From Homalodisca vitripennis (taxonomy: Eukaryota > Arthropoda > Insecta > Hemiptera > Cicadellidae), in assembly GCF_021130785.1 (NCBI RefSeq), contig NC_060214.1, positions 49,041,001-49,105,000 of the forward strand: a DNA stretch of 64,000 nucleotides, given 5' to 3'. Position numbers and translations under genes: made by a program. The notes under the pieces are model-generated. The model was given only the letters and a program-made list of their open reading frames with translations. It did not search any database and was not told the origin of the DNA. Positions 1 to 10,548 of the stretch are shown here, one piece after another. The stretch's first letter is position 1, and each line of letters begins with the position of its first letter.

Positions 1-950
1 GTCACGAATGGCCTTTCAAAGACTTGCTATTCGAGTTCGTGAAACAGGGCTGGTACAGCCTGACAACAATAAGGGAAAAACACTTGCAAGGCATGTAAGA
101 AGTGATAGGGCACCAGAAGTATTGGCGGCGGTGCAACTAAACCCAAATGATTCTTCCAGAAGAATAGCTATTGATTCTGGCATGAGCCAAAGTTCAGTGG
201 TGAGGATCCTGAAAGACAATAAAATGCATCCGTACAAGATATGCCTGCACCAAGAACTTCATGGTGATAATGGCATTCAAAGAATGAATTTTTGTTTGTG
301 GGCAAGAGAACATTTGCTACAAAATGAATATTTTTTCGCAATTTACTATGGTGTGACGAAGCTACATTTCGGAGCAACGGCGAAGTTAACCGTCACAACA
401 TGTGGTACTGGGCTCATGAGAACCCCCACTGGATACGAGAGGTTGACAACCAGAGGTACTGGACTGTGAATACTTGGTGTGGTATTGTTGGCAGGAGAAT
501 TGTAGGTCCTTTTTTCTTTGAAGGACACCTAGATGGAGAGACTTATAACAATTTTTTAATTAATCACTTGGCTAACTTATTAATAATGTACCTGACGAAG
601 TTGTTGGCAATATGTGGTTTATGCACGACGGTGCTCAGGCTCACTACTCGCACAACGTGCGACAAGCGCTTGATAAACAATATCCTGGAAGATGGGTTGG
701 AAGAGGTGGTCCAGTTAACTACCCACCAAGATCCCCTGATTTGACCTGTATGGACTTTTACTTATGGGGTAGGCTGAAAGACTTAGTTTATGTTTTACGA
801 TCGACAACACCCGAAGATATAATGCAGCGAATCCGGAATGCTATAAATTTAATCAGCCACGAAGAAGTGTTGCGAGCTGTAGATAGCTTAAGTTCCAGAT
901 TAGAACTGTGTTTGGCAAATGACGGACTAGAATTCGAGCACCTGTACTAG
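1..950 (+). pseudogene. Transposase pseudogene, DUF4817/mariner type, DD41D spacing
   Basis: This is a degenerate transposase for cut-and-paste movement of the surrounding element. The N-terminus is missing at the window edge. The first visible residues, FQRLAIRVRETGLVQPD, resemble the end of the insect DUF4817 helix-turn-helix domain. The DDE catalytic domain follows: the first Asp in LWCDEATF (codon 355-357), the second in FMHDGA (627-629) and the third in CMDFYLWG (753-755). Forty-one residues separate the last two. The reading frame shifts near 350-400 and again near 570-610, and the protein ends in FEHLY at 948-950. The GRGGPV..PPRSPDLT..DFYLWG block is typical of this insect family. The protein cannot be made intact. 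Confidence 0.9.
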
Positions 951-1525
951 CAAAATGAATGAAAGGTAAGATTATGGCTAGTTCAGAGGATAATCAGAGC
1001 TATTAAGCAAATTAAAAATTTTAGGACATATTTTTATTTCGTATAATTTAAAAATAATTTACATTAACATTTTTTGTATTTAACTTTTTTCCTATCTCTT
1101 ACTGCTTCAAAATGGCACCCGAAAAACTGAATTACGTATATCTGTTTACAAAATGTAACAAATTATTTTTAATTTGTTCCGTATTGTAGGTAGGGTAACA
1201 CGGTACTTTATTTTAAAGTCCTATTTCAAAACGTTTTGGTACACCCTGTAAATACGGTTAAAGATAATTAACTTTTGTTTGTGCCAAAATGTTCAGTGTA
1301 ATTAGACCTTTAAACTGATGTATTACACGACCCATGTTTACATTTGAAAATTCCCCAAAAAGCACCCCTACCCCCCAAATTGGGCCCTTTAGGGGCATTT
1401 TCAACATTGAAAATAATTTTAACGGATTTGGAGAGGCCAAATTATGGAGAAAAGAGATATAAAAAGTGTGGAAGTCAGTTATTAAGACAGCTGTAAATAC
1501 TGCACGAGTGGTCAGACTCACCCTG
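1..1525 (+). mobile_element. Long-TIR mariner-like element, copy 1 (5' part outside window)
   Basis: This is a Tc1/mariner-superfamily DNA transposon that enters from the left edge of the window. Its right end is marked by CACCCTG followed by TATA, with the TA target site at 1526-1527. The last 330 bases match the right terminal repeat of the element ending at 12725 in order and content: an ACGTTTTGGT block near 1230, a C-rich CACCCCTACCCCCC block near 1365, and the final GACTCACCCTG. The left terminal repeat lies outside the window. The transposase inside is broken by two frameshifts, so the copy is not autonomous. Confidence 0.85.
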
Positions 1526-2761
1526 TATATACTCATAATTTAGCTGCTAAAAATATAAAGCCCTTCATGGGGCACAACATTATCACATACATTTTAATAT
1601 GATAAAGTGTTTTACGATATTTAAAAAACCTCTATTCGGTAATGCATGTTAAGAAAACAATTACAGACCCAACGATGCATACTGAATTAAATTATTTTAA
1701 ATTTAAGGTTTCATAGGTTTATTTTAAACAATGACAATAAGTTAGAACATGAGATATTAGATTTGTAAAATGTCAAAGTATTAAACCTATATCCGTATGA
1801 AAAAATGATCAAACTGTAAGACGATATTAATAACTGGTCACTCTGAATTGTGAAATTACATCTTAAACATCGGTTGAATAAATGAGATTAGGATTTGTAA
1901 AATGTCAAAGTATTAAACTTATATCCGTATGAAAAAATGATCAAACTGTAAGACGATATTAATAACTGGTCACTCCGAATTGTGAAATTACATCTTAAAC
2001 ATCGGTTGAATAAATGAGATTAGGATAAACGAATAGCTATGGGATCGTATTTCAGAACACGTATAAATATAAATCAGAAAATAGAATAGAAAATTTAATA
2101 CCTTTCCTAGAAAGCTCGTCTCTTATTTAATATTACATTTGTATCCTTCCTACAACTTCACTCTTACGTTTCGGTATTCATCAATGACTTTATATTCTTT
2201 AAAAAATCCTAGATTTGAGTTGTTATAGTCACCAACATTAAGAGATTATAAATAGATTGACGGGAATATCACTTCAGTTAGTTACAGGGTTTGTGATCTA
2301 AACATTCTGATACGTTTACATTTCTATCACATAAAACAATTTAGCTATTTAATATATTCTTTTTTACTTATATTAAATTGTATTATATAAGATTAGTTAC
2401 GATAAAATTTAATTACGATGTTTCATTATTTGTATAAGATGATTTTAGTTTTTATAAAATTATAAAATATTATACAGCTTGAAATGAACAAGCTATTGTT
2501 CTAAGCAAAAACAAAAATGTTAGAAAAAGTAATTTCATTTTGAACTTTTCAAATATTTTGTATATTTTACTTAATAGCTGATTCCAATACTGTGCGTAGT
2601 GAAGTATCAGAGTCAGTTCCTCCAACTATCCCAATAGTACAAAAAATCCCTTTATGCAACCATTAAAAAATGGGTTTTTTGAATTACGTGATGGAAACGA
2701 CGAGAAAGTTATAACAAATATGATTTGTAGATTGTAGACTCTTGGAGCAATTGGAAAATTC
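1526..2761. other. AT-rich gap with a tandem duplication
   Basis: There is no gene or coding block. The only structure seen is the 132-bp tandem duplication annotated separately; the rest is unremarkable AT-rich DNA. Confidence 0.6.
1760..2023. repeat. 132-bp tandem duplication, two units
   Basis: Two head-to-tail units start at 1760 and 1892, each beginning GATTTGTAAAATGTCAAAG and ending in AATGAGATTAG. They differ at only about two positions (for example AAACCT versus AAACTT, and TCACTCTG versus TCACTCCG). The duplication is therefore recent. No coding content is seen. Confidence 0.95.
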
Positions 2762-3126
2762 TTTAAATATTACTATATGTTAATAAAAACACAACTTTTT
2801 CCAAATTGTTTACTTTTTGGGCGAGGCCTTTCAAAACCAAAGGTTTCATCTTCAGGCAACTCCACAAATAAATATTTACACATTGTTTGTTACAATTAAT
2901 ATTAAAATAACATATGGTGTAAAAATTTAAATACAAAAATTATGGAAATATTTCAGCCAGTATGAAAAATTATATTTGACTAGAGTTTAATTTTTGAATA
3001 AATTGAGCAGATTTATTTATTTGTGGAGTTGCCTGAAGATGAAACCTTTGGTTTTGAAAGGCCTCGCCCAAAAAGTAAACAATTTGGAAAAAGTTGTGTT
3101 TTTATTAACATATAGTAATATTTAAA
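2762..3126. repeat. Perfect inverted repeat, 112-bp arms, 141-bp spacer
   Basis: The left arm (2762-2873) and right arm (3015-3126) are exact reverse complements over 112 bases by manual comparison. Each arm contains the block CCTGAAGATGAAACC followed by TTTGG and TTTTGAAAGGCC. A related single copy lies near 50640-50757. The transcript would form a long hairpin. The block resembles the CTGAAGATG...GAAA signature found in terminal parts of Penelope-like elements, but that link is an inference. No target-site duplication was identified. Confidence 0.9.
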
Positions 3127-3595
3127 TATGATTTCATTTATCAGTAAAAAATCTACTTTCTTTTTAAAAAGTAAAATAGTAATCGTTACATTATTAAATT
3201 AATGACTCGAATCCTACACATTCTGTTTTTTGGTGTTGAAAGTTTTTTAATTATCATATTTAAAAGCTAAAATATATTTTAAGATTTCACGTAAAATCGT
3301 TTCAATATAGGCACTAATACGATAGCTGTAACTGGTTGCATTTGTTTTAGATAAAATCCGTTTTCTGAGCGCCGCGGATGAACGACGCACGGTTACAGTT
3401 ACGGTTCTCCAGTTAATTTGATGTTATTGTCCATACCAAGAAAATATAACCATACGAGGTAAGTAAATAAAGAGTTGAGACTGATTGTTTTCCTACTAAT
3501 CTAGCTACACTGTAACTCATTGTTATGTGAGTTGTAAACAAGCTTCTAGCAAAATAACATTTTATTATGCATTCCGAAAATGAGAAAGACAACAG
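3127..3595. other. Gap with one exon-like GC-richer patch
   Basis: This is mostly AT-rich DNA. A GC-richer patch at about 3350-3462 ends in CGAG followed by GTAAGT at 3461-3466, which has the form of a 5' splice site on the + strand. No protein family was recognised, so no gene is called. Confidence 0.3.
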
Positions 3596-3599
3596 AATG

Positions 3600-4250
3600 G
3601 AAGTTTGTTGAGAGCTTTTGTGGCAAATTGAAAGAGATAATGATTTTCTAAAACCGGTATTATCAGTGATGGATCTTGGATTTTTGAGTACGACCTAGAA
3701 ACAAAATTCAGAGGAAGGAATGATACACTTCTAATTCACCTCGTTCGAAAAAAGCATGAGTAAACAAACCCAAAGTTAATACAATGATGATTTCTTTCTT
3801 TGATTAATTGGCATTGTCCATAAAGAGTTTTAGCCTGAAGGACACTGTAAATCAATAAGTGTATCGTGAAATCCTTGAAAGGCTACGGAAAATATCCTTG
3901 CGCGTGAGAGTAGCCACCATAGACAACTGGATGATGCAACTCGACAATGTGCCTTGCTGCTCTGAATTTTCAATTACTGAGTTTTTCACCAGAAAATACA
4001 TTCCTGTCGTTCCTAAACCACTCTATTCTCCTGAGTGGAGTTCTCGTGACTTTTCCCTGTTCCTTACGTTAACAAGCCACTTCAAAAGACACCATTTTTG
4101 GATAATAGAAAACATGAAACAAAATTTTACCAACTAGTTGAAGGACAATCTAGTTCAGACCTCCACTGAGAAACCCGAATGTAGCAGTATGTGGTTTCCC
4201 AAGGGAACTACTTTGAAAGAGATAAAGTTCAAGTATGACTATTTGTAAAT
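3600..4250 (+). pseudogene. Mariner transposase pseudogene (DD34D)
   Basis: This is a decayed classical mariner transposase, distinct from the DUF4817-type copies in the window. The middle region reads RDNDFLK, then SDGSW (first catalytic Asp, 3668-3670) and EYDLETK. After a broken linker comes a readable stretch from 3859 with YREILERLRK, DNWMMQLDN (second Asp at 3943) and ITEFFTRK. The third Asp is in SRDFSLF at 4048. Exactly 34 residues separate the last two Asp, the mariner spacing. The C-terminal part has HHFWIIENM, and the remnant ends near FEGDKV-like codons around 4200. Stops and frameshifts run throughout. The N-terminal helix-turn-helix domains and the terminal repeats were not found. 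Confidence 0.85.
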
Positions 4251-4528
4251 TAAACTCATTATTGAACTAGTCCCACTGATTTATTTACAGAACTCGTACA
4301 TATACTTAAAAAGACTACTTCAGTCAAACAGCATCTAATTATTGCGCTCGTATTGTGCTTCCGGTATAAGCGGAAGAGCGGGAAATAATTGAATCTAAGT
4401 TAATCAAATTTTGTAAAGTAATCCTTTAGTATTATACGTTGTGAATTTTCGAAAAAAAAATTAATTTTGAAACGTATTTCGAGACAGCGCATAGGCCACC
4501 AATAGTTTAACCTCTGTTCTCTTATCAT
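4251..4528. other. Spacer upstream of the tRNA gene
   Basis: No coding content is recognised. The stretch TTGCGCTCGTATTG...CTTCCGG near 4337-4363 loosely resembles a block near 5835-5855, but this was not developed further. Confidence 0.4.
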
Positions 4529-4644
4529 GTCAGGATGGCCGAGCGGTCTAAGGCGCCAGACTCAAGTGCAAACTTACTGGGCTCAGCCTGGTCGAGCGTT
4601 CTGGTCCTCATCTGAGGGCGTGGGTTCGAATCCCACTTCTGACA
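4529..4644 (+). tRNA. tRNA-Leu (anticodon CAA) with 32-nt intron
   Basis: This is a nuclear tRNA that decodes UUG leucine codons. The acceptor strands GTCAGGA (4529-4535) and TTCTGAC (4637-4643) pair fully, with one G-T pair, and the discriminator is A4644. The A box TGGCCGAGCGG is at 4536-4546 and the B box GGTTCGAATCC at 4623-4633. The anticodon stem CCAGA (4556-4560) pairs with TCTGG (4600-4604). The anticodon CAA is at 4563-4565. A 32-nt insertion (4567-4598) after position 37 fits the canonical intron site seen in animal tRNA-Leu(CAA). A long variable arm with TCCTCATCTGAGGG supports Leu. A T run at 4650-4654 should act as the Pol III terminator. The gene looks intact, and the encoded CCA is absent as expected. 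Confidence 0.96.
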
Positions 4645-5370
4645 CATACTTTTTGCCTGACAAAATTAACACAAGTGTTTTAACTGAACTTTAGTCTGAG
4701 AAGGAATGGCTCGTTAAGATATTTTTTGTCCACTTTCCTGTTTTTTTTCGTAAAGCACAATACAAATGGCATGGAGCCAAACTGATTCAAGTATCTAATG
4801 TGTAAACATTCACAGGTTTGCTCAAGGCGGATTTTATAACAGCGTTTTAATTTTACTTTCCATTAAAGGTTAAATTCATTGGTGGTGCAATTTTTAGTAA
4901 CAGTTAGATTGTAATTTCGTCTTTGAAATCTGAATTTCACTACTGATCAGTCACTGTATATCCAATACTGTCTAGAATTTTAACGTAAACAAATGTTTCT
5001 GCCTCATTTGGCATACTTAAGATGAAAGCTTCTTCATGTGTTTGCTGTCAATTAGTTAAAAGTAAGTTTCATAAATATTATCAATATTTCCCCTAATTTA
5101 TATAAATATTCAGGCAAACTTTAAATTTTTTTCTTTCTACATAAGCCTCTTTCAGACTTCAGCGAATATATAAAAATAACCGAATTGGTCCCGCCGTTCT
5201 AAAGATTAGCGTTTAGCAACACCTTTGGCGTTTCATTCGTATTTAGGACTATCATATTTGTAAATTACAAAAAAGGTATTAAAACACTTGCCAGTTAAAT
5301 AGAGAGTTTATATATGACAAGGCTCATTGATAATTTTATTTTGTGAAATAATATTGCTACGTTTTAATAT
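4645..5370. other. AT-rich gap
   Basis: No gene, repeat or coding block was recognised, apart from the short T-run terminator just after the tRNA. Confidence 0.5.
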
Positions 5371-5530
5371 ACAGGGTGTTCACAAAAGAGTGTCACAAAA
5401 TTCTGTGGCTGATTTTAGGTCGTCTAGGTGTCGTTAACATAGGTCGATAAATGTCTCGTTTAGCCGCTAGCTTCCATTTAGTATTTTTTTAAAAGTATAA
5501 TCTCTTTAGGCCAAGGAAACCAAATTAGGC
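5371..5530. mobile_element. Possible isolated mariner-type terminal sequence
   Basis: A TA dinucleotide is followed by CAGGGTGTTCACAAAAGAG, the form of the outer end of many Tc1/mariner elements. No matching inverted end or transposase was found nearby. The Ty3/gypsy remnant that follows belongs to a different class. This may be an orphan terminal repeat or a chance match. Confidence 0.25.
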
Positions 5531-5929
5531 ATATAGGGTTGGCTAGATAAATGGAAAATATAATAACATTTCTAATTAATTCACTGTATTTGAACAATTT
5601 TATTACCATTCCAACGGTAATTGTTCAACGAAATCATTCAATGCATAGGAAAGCACGACCACTTTCTAGGTGCGCTCGCACAAGCCGGGAGCAGGAAATA
5701 GTTTTTTTTATGAGCTGTAGCTTTTTACATAGGTTAAAAAAATTTTACAAGACATTAAATACTTCGCAGTTTTCTATCGGTACTTTTTCAAAGAAATTCG
5801 TCAACGAATGAGTGAACAGTGCCCTTTTAAAATTGCGCTTGTACAATCCGGAAGCGCTAAACACGTAAAAGTTCAGAGGTATCAGTTATTTGTTGTAACA
5901 TAGAGTCACAATGAGCACCTTTCGAGCGC

Positions 5930-6555
5930 ATAGCTTTAGATATACCTGGGACTTTTCCTGAGATCGAGAATGGAAACAAAATCACGAGGCAGTCCTTGTA
6001 GCCAACGTGTTAGTGAAGGAGTTCACCAGCCACCATTCTGGGGTCCGGATTCCTACCAAAAGAAAAATTTTTAATCTGCAGTATTTTCCCTGATGTGTGA
6101 AGTACTATTCATGCGCAAGACAAGGAAGATTGCTATTCATCCGTAATCTGTCTGAATGGTGGATTGGATGAGTAGAACTTTAGGAAGATATATATCCAAG
6201 GTCGTATCTGAACATCAGCGAGATTGGGATACGCTTCTTTCAGATGGCGTTCCGGCATGTAAAGTGTTAGGCGAGAACTGCGATTACCGTGTGATTTAAA
6301 GTTTGCCTCTAACCAGGAGAAGACATCTAGAGAGATTTATATTACCTAGCTCTAAAGGCAGTGGGATGAAACTCATAAGAGAATGCGTGCTAATATCCAA
6401 GAACCAAGTGAACAGATGTAGGACCAATACCTAACGTTCGAGCTAATAAAGGAGGTTATGAGCAAGGAGACTTTGTTTAGTGAGATAACCCTAGAAAACG
6501 TCGTGGATTTTCTCCTAAACTACAAACATCTTGGGGGGGAGTACATCTGATTCTA
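5930..6555 (+). pseudogene. Ty3/gypsy retrotransposon integrase remnant
   Basis: This is a decayed fragment of the integrase end of a Ty3/gypsy Pol polyprotein. Read across frames, it shows the order expected for this family. First comes a VANVLVKEF block with a decayed GVP..I.(S)DQG region (about 5995-6065). Next is an IHP...(V)ERMNRTL-like stretch ending in SRTLGRYISKVVSEHQRDWD (about 6165-6230). Then follow a decayed AYRSS..TG equivalent, PCDLKF (about 6293), KQWDETHKRMRANIQ (about 6357-6402) and ANKGGYEQGD with RKRRGFSPKLQTSW (about 6440-6535), the post-integrase C-terminal module. Stops and shifts are frequent. No protease, RT, RNase H or LTR was found, so only this fragment survives. 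Confidence 0.75.
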
Positions 6556-8590
6556 ATGTTAATCAGTAGAGTTTTATTTAGATTATGACCGTAGGGCTTT
6601 CGTGATATTAAACGAGGAATGAATCGTGCAATATGTATTAGTGATTAATAAAATAAATTATTTATAAGCTTTCAAACTACATAGATCACGCTGCTATTTG
6701 GTATTTGTAACCATCTATTAGAAAACATTTTAATCAAACATTTTTTTTAAACAGATTAATATCTCAACAAGACATGGGAGAAGAACAACACACTATATGT
6801 GACGTAATAGCTTGAATGGGTCTGCTTGCGATAATTGTAATATACAATTCATTTAAATCTACTACAGTAGATAGATATTGATACAAACAATATACTCCTT
6901 ATTTGAACATGCACTTTCATAATACATTCTTGTCTGTATCAAAATGAAGCTTTAAGTAAAATTTAAATCTACAGATGAAATATTTCTCGAGACATCTTGC
7001 CACAAATGACATGTATTAATTTTTTCATAAAGTTAGGGTTATTAGCAGTTTTCAAGTAATACAAGTTACAATACATCTGAAAGCAAGAGTACGAATAAAT
7101 AAAATATTAACTACAACTTATAACATTGATTTCTACTCTATTATTTTTCGTTTTACTCTATGAATAAAAATGTCAAATTTTCAAATCTAATATGATTGAA
7201 CGCTGTTTGTGTACAGATTTGTTTATTTTGCTATATTACCATGGTCACCAATAAGACTAAAGTAGGAAAGCTCTGCCAATACTTAAAGTGTGACATGTAC
7301 CATATTTGAACACACAGTGTTCCTCATATAAAATATGGTTCGTCATATCACATCAAATGCTCAGGGAATTATTATTAATTTTTGAATGAATGTTGAAGTC
7401 TCTAATAAATAGTTTTACTAAAAAAAAAAAAACAATAGTTGAAACTATCCCTGATGTAAAATGCTTTTTATTAAGCTTTATAAGACTAATGTAAAAAGTA
7501 TACAAATTATACCATACTGCAATAATTTATCACAGGAAATTACTTGTACATGCTTTATTTACTTATGATTATGTTTTAAAGGTAAGATTGTATTTTGTAA
7601 AACTCTGATGGGTAATACAAAATTAGCAATCATTAAAATATCTTCACAGACACTGAGAGAGTAAAAGATTTCTTGAAAACCATAAAATTCTATAAAAAAA
7701 ATTCTCCTAAGACAGACAAATAGAAATACAGACTAAGGGAAATGACATTTTCTGGCCCTTCAGGTGTAGGCTTCACTAGCCCTCCCATTGAAATCTTACA
7801 TATATAGCGTTATTTTTACAACACTATACAGTTTTTTAGTAGATGAACAATTTCGTAATTAATTTAGATTATTTACTTCAATTCAAAGTGAAAAGTATCT
7901 AATAAAGATGGCCAAAAGCTTCTGAGTTATTGTTAAAATACCAGATATTGGGAACCATAAATATAGAAGGAAAGATGATTAAAGCTGAGAGGCTTCAACG
8001 AAGGCTTTGATATTGCCACTAATCCTGTATTAAGTTAGATGGACGGTTTCACGGTAGAACAAACTGAACCGCTTAATCCACGAGGATCTGCCAAAACTGA
8101 TCACAGTCCTCTTTTTATCTTAACTCTGTAACATTTATTTCCCGATTGATCGCCAAATTTTAATTTATTTGTGAATTTGCTGTAACCCAAGACCTCTTGT
8201 TTTTAATCCTTTGAAGGATTGGAGTTTTGGGGATTATGACACATTTGAAAACATTTAATAATGAACTTAACACTTAACATGGGAGGTGTATTGTTTTTAT
8301 TAGGAGTATTTATATGAACTCCATAAATTTCATCACGTTGCACAATATTGTGACAATACCTGGAATTTTCAGGAAAACAGTAGAACTACACATCTATGAT
8401 GGTAGAAGAAGGAAAATAAAACATACTATCCCAAAATATACCTGCCATTTCATCTAGGACAGGTCTTTATTAACCTGATACACGTGCAAAATATACACAT
8501 GTACACACTTGTGTTTTTTTGTATAGTATATACTTATTAGCTGCCTGAAAATATTTCTTAACTCGTGTATCATTTATTAAACGACTATTT

Positions 8591-8628
<38 letters not shown>

Positions 8629-9391
8629 GAGAGCAGAGATAATTCATAAGAGAATTATAAATACAATACTAATGGGTAATTGATTACACTGTGTTATCTA
8701 ACTGCGTTAAAATACCTAATCCTATACGGAAAAAAATCCCTACAACCATTTTATGACAGAATAAATCTATCGGAATTGACTGGTAATCGGTAGGTATTTT
8801 GTGGTTTCCATTCCAGTTAACAATGTTATCCTAGAAATTTGTATAAATGTCATTAAAAAATCAGCTGAGCCTTAGCAATCTCCAGTTATGAATGTAATAC
8901 TCGTTTGCGTATTCTATTAAGAAATTTCTATTCCTCCAAGTTTAAATAATGTTAAGTCATAAAGTTCTTCCATTATAAGCTAAGGATGTGCAAAATACTA
9001 TAACTATTTATATTTCTATCAATATCCCAAAGTGGAGCATTGTATAAAAAATATGTTTATAGAAAAGATGCATTCAACACTAGTTATATGGTATTGATAA
9101 ATTGAATCTCTGTTAAATATTCAATGCTAATAAATTAAGATATCTTTCCAAAGTTGAACATTTCTAAGAGCTTTAAACATTTAATCAGTTATTGACATTT
9201 GTTCTTCTTCTATTTCTTCTTCCTTCCTTTGCACAGATATATAACTGACATTGCATAGTGTTAAATACACTTATTTATTTGGTTCTAGAACCGCATTGGC
9301 AATACTACAACATAGGAGTCAAAACTTTGTAAAATTCCTGTTTTAAGATAGAAAGTGACACTTTAAATTTATAAATGCCAAATGGTTTTAC
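6556..9391. other. Long AT-rich gap
   Basis: No coding block or mobile element was recognised. A (CT)15 microsatellite lies at 8595-8624 and an A-run at about 7421-7432. The rest appears to be ordinary AT-rich non-coding DNA. Confidence 0.5.
8595..8624. repeat. (CT)15 microsatellite
   Basis: This is a pure CT dinucleotide run of 30 bases, followed by an imperfect TTCTGAGAG tail. Confidence 0.95.
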
Positions 9392-9508
9392 TTACTTTCT
9401 TGCAGGCTTATGAAATTTGATCCATACAATAATGGTTACCCATAACACTAATGTAAGTATTTTCACCACCGCTAATGGCAAACCCCATACAATGATATCT
9501 TCTATCAT
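9392..9508 (-). CDS. Possible short membrane-anchor exon or 38-aa ORF
   Basis: On the minus strand an ATG (9506-9508) opens a 38-codon frame. It starts MIEDIIVWGLPLAVV, continues through a hydrophobic stretch (ILTLVLWVTIIVWI) and ends with the basic tail KFHKPARK and TAA. The stop overlaps a good 5' splice site: GTAAGT (9390-9395) would cut two bases into the last Lys codon. The frame could therefore be a first coding exon for an N-terminal membrane anchor, a real micropeptide, or chance. It has several Trp codons and no low-complexity character. No family was recognised. Confidence 0.25.
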   Translation of the reverse strand: MIEDIIVWGLPLAVVKILTLVLWVTIIVWIKFHKPARK

Positions 9509-9600
9509 CGAAATAAATTTGGTGTACATACAAGTGGATTTTCATGCAAGGTTTTAAGTCTATAGGTTAGTTCGATGTTTGAGAAAGCAAGATCGACATA

Positions 9601-10215
9601 CAGAGTGAGGCAGACCACCCGTACAGTAAGTATAGCGGCCCCAGACCAAACGAGGTAGATTATTCGTAACAACTTAAACTGAATTTGGAGAAATTATTTT
9701 TAAATCTCTAAAACTCCCTAAAAGGGTAGTTTTTTTGGGGGGTAGGGGTGGTTTTCGGAAAATTTTCAAATGTAAAGGTATGTTGAGTTATACCTCATTT
9801 TAAAGGTATTTCTTCACTGATTATTTTTGATGCAAAAAGTTTTGAACCTATCTTGCCGCTTTATGTACAGGGTACACCAAAACGTTAAAAAAATCAGGGG
9901 TTTATGGGTAAATTTATTGCAATTACCTGCACAAATGTAGAGAGACGATATTTTTATTCAAAACTAATTATGAGACGTCTTATCAAAAATATCATCAAAA
10001 GCCACCCTACCCCAAAATTTACACATTTTAAAAATACATATAATTTTGAAATACTTAACAGCCCCAATCTAAAAAAACTCAAATAGCAACCTAGATTGTG
10101 TTGTACATCATTAGAAAAGTCTTTAAAAAATAAACATTTTATACATTTAAAGTTTATCTCTATCACCAATGGTTTCGAAACTGTAGTACAAAAATAGATT
10201 TTTTAATAATTTTAC
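9601..10215 (+). repeat. Left terminal inverted repeat of copy 2
   Basis: This arm pairs in reverse complement with 12091-12725. Similarity stops abruptly after TAATAATTTTAC, which marks the inner boundary. It includes a G-rich GGGGGGTAGGGGTGG block near 9737-9752 and an ACACCAAAACGTT block near 9874. Confidence 0.92.
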
Positions 10216-10548
10216 AAAGTTAGTTTGAATTAATATCAAAACCCAATGGAAAAAAAAAAATTGGACTTTAAGTTTAATTTGTTTTTTAATAATGTAATAA
10301 AAAACCCATCAGGATTTCTATCAGTGTAACATGTTTCAAAAGCAATCTAACCGTGGTGTGTTCATGTTTTAATAATCCCAAATACACGAGTTGCCCTTGA
10401 TGAATTTTGGAACCAATTCCTTGGTCTCTTATCTAATCTCTGTTATTATCGTCTCCCTAATCAGTTGTTTCTTGTGACCACGTGGTATGAGGTAGATATT
10501 AATTTAAATTTTTTTAAAGTACGTAGTGTAAGTTTTGTTTGTTCTTAT

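Noticed and set aside
2762..3126. Functional hammerhead ribozyme
   Set aside because: The arm reads CTGAAGA where CTGATGA is required, and the stem II to GAAA junction has extra bases, so only a loose resemblance can be claimed.
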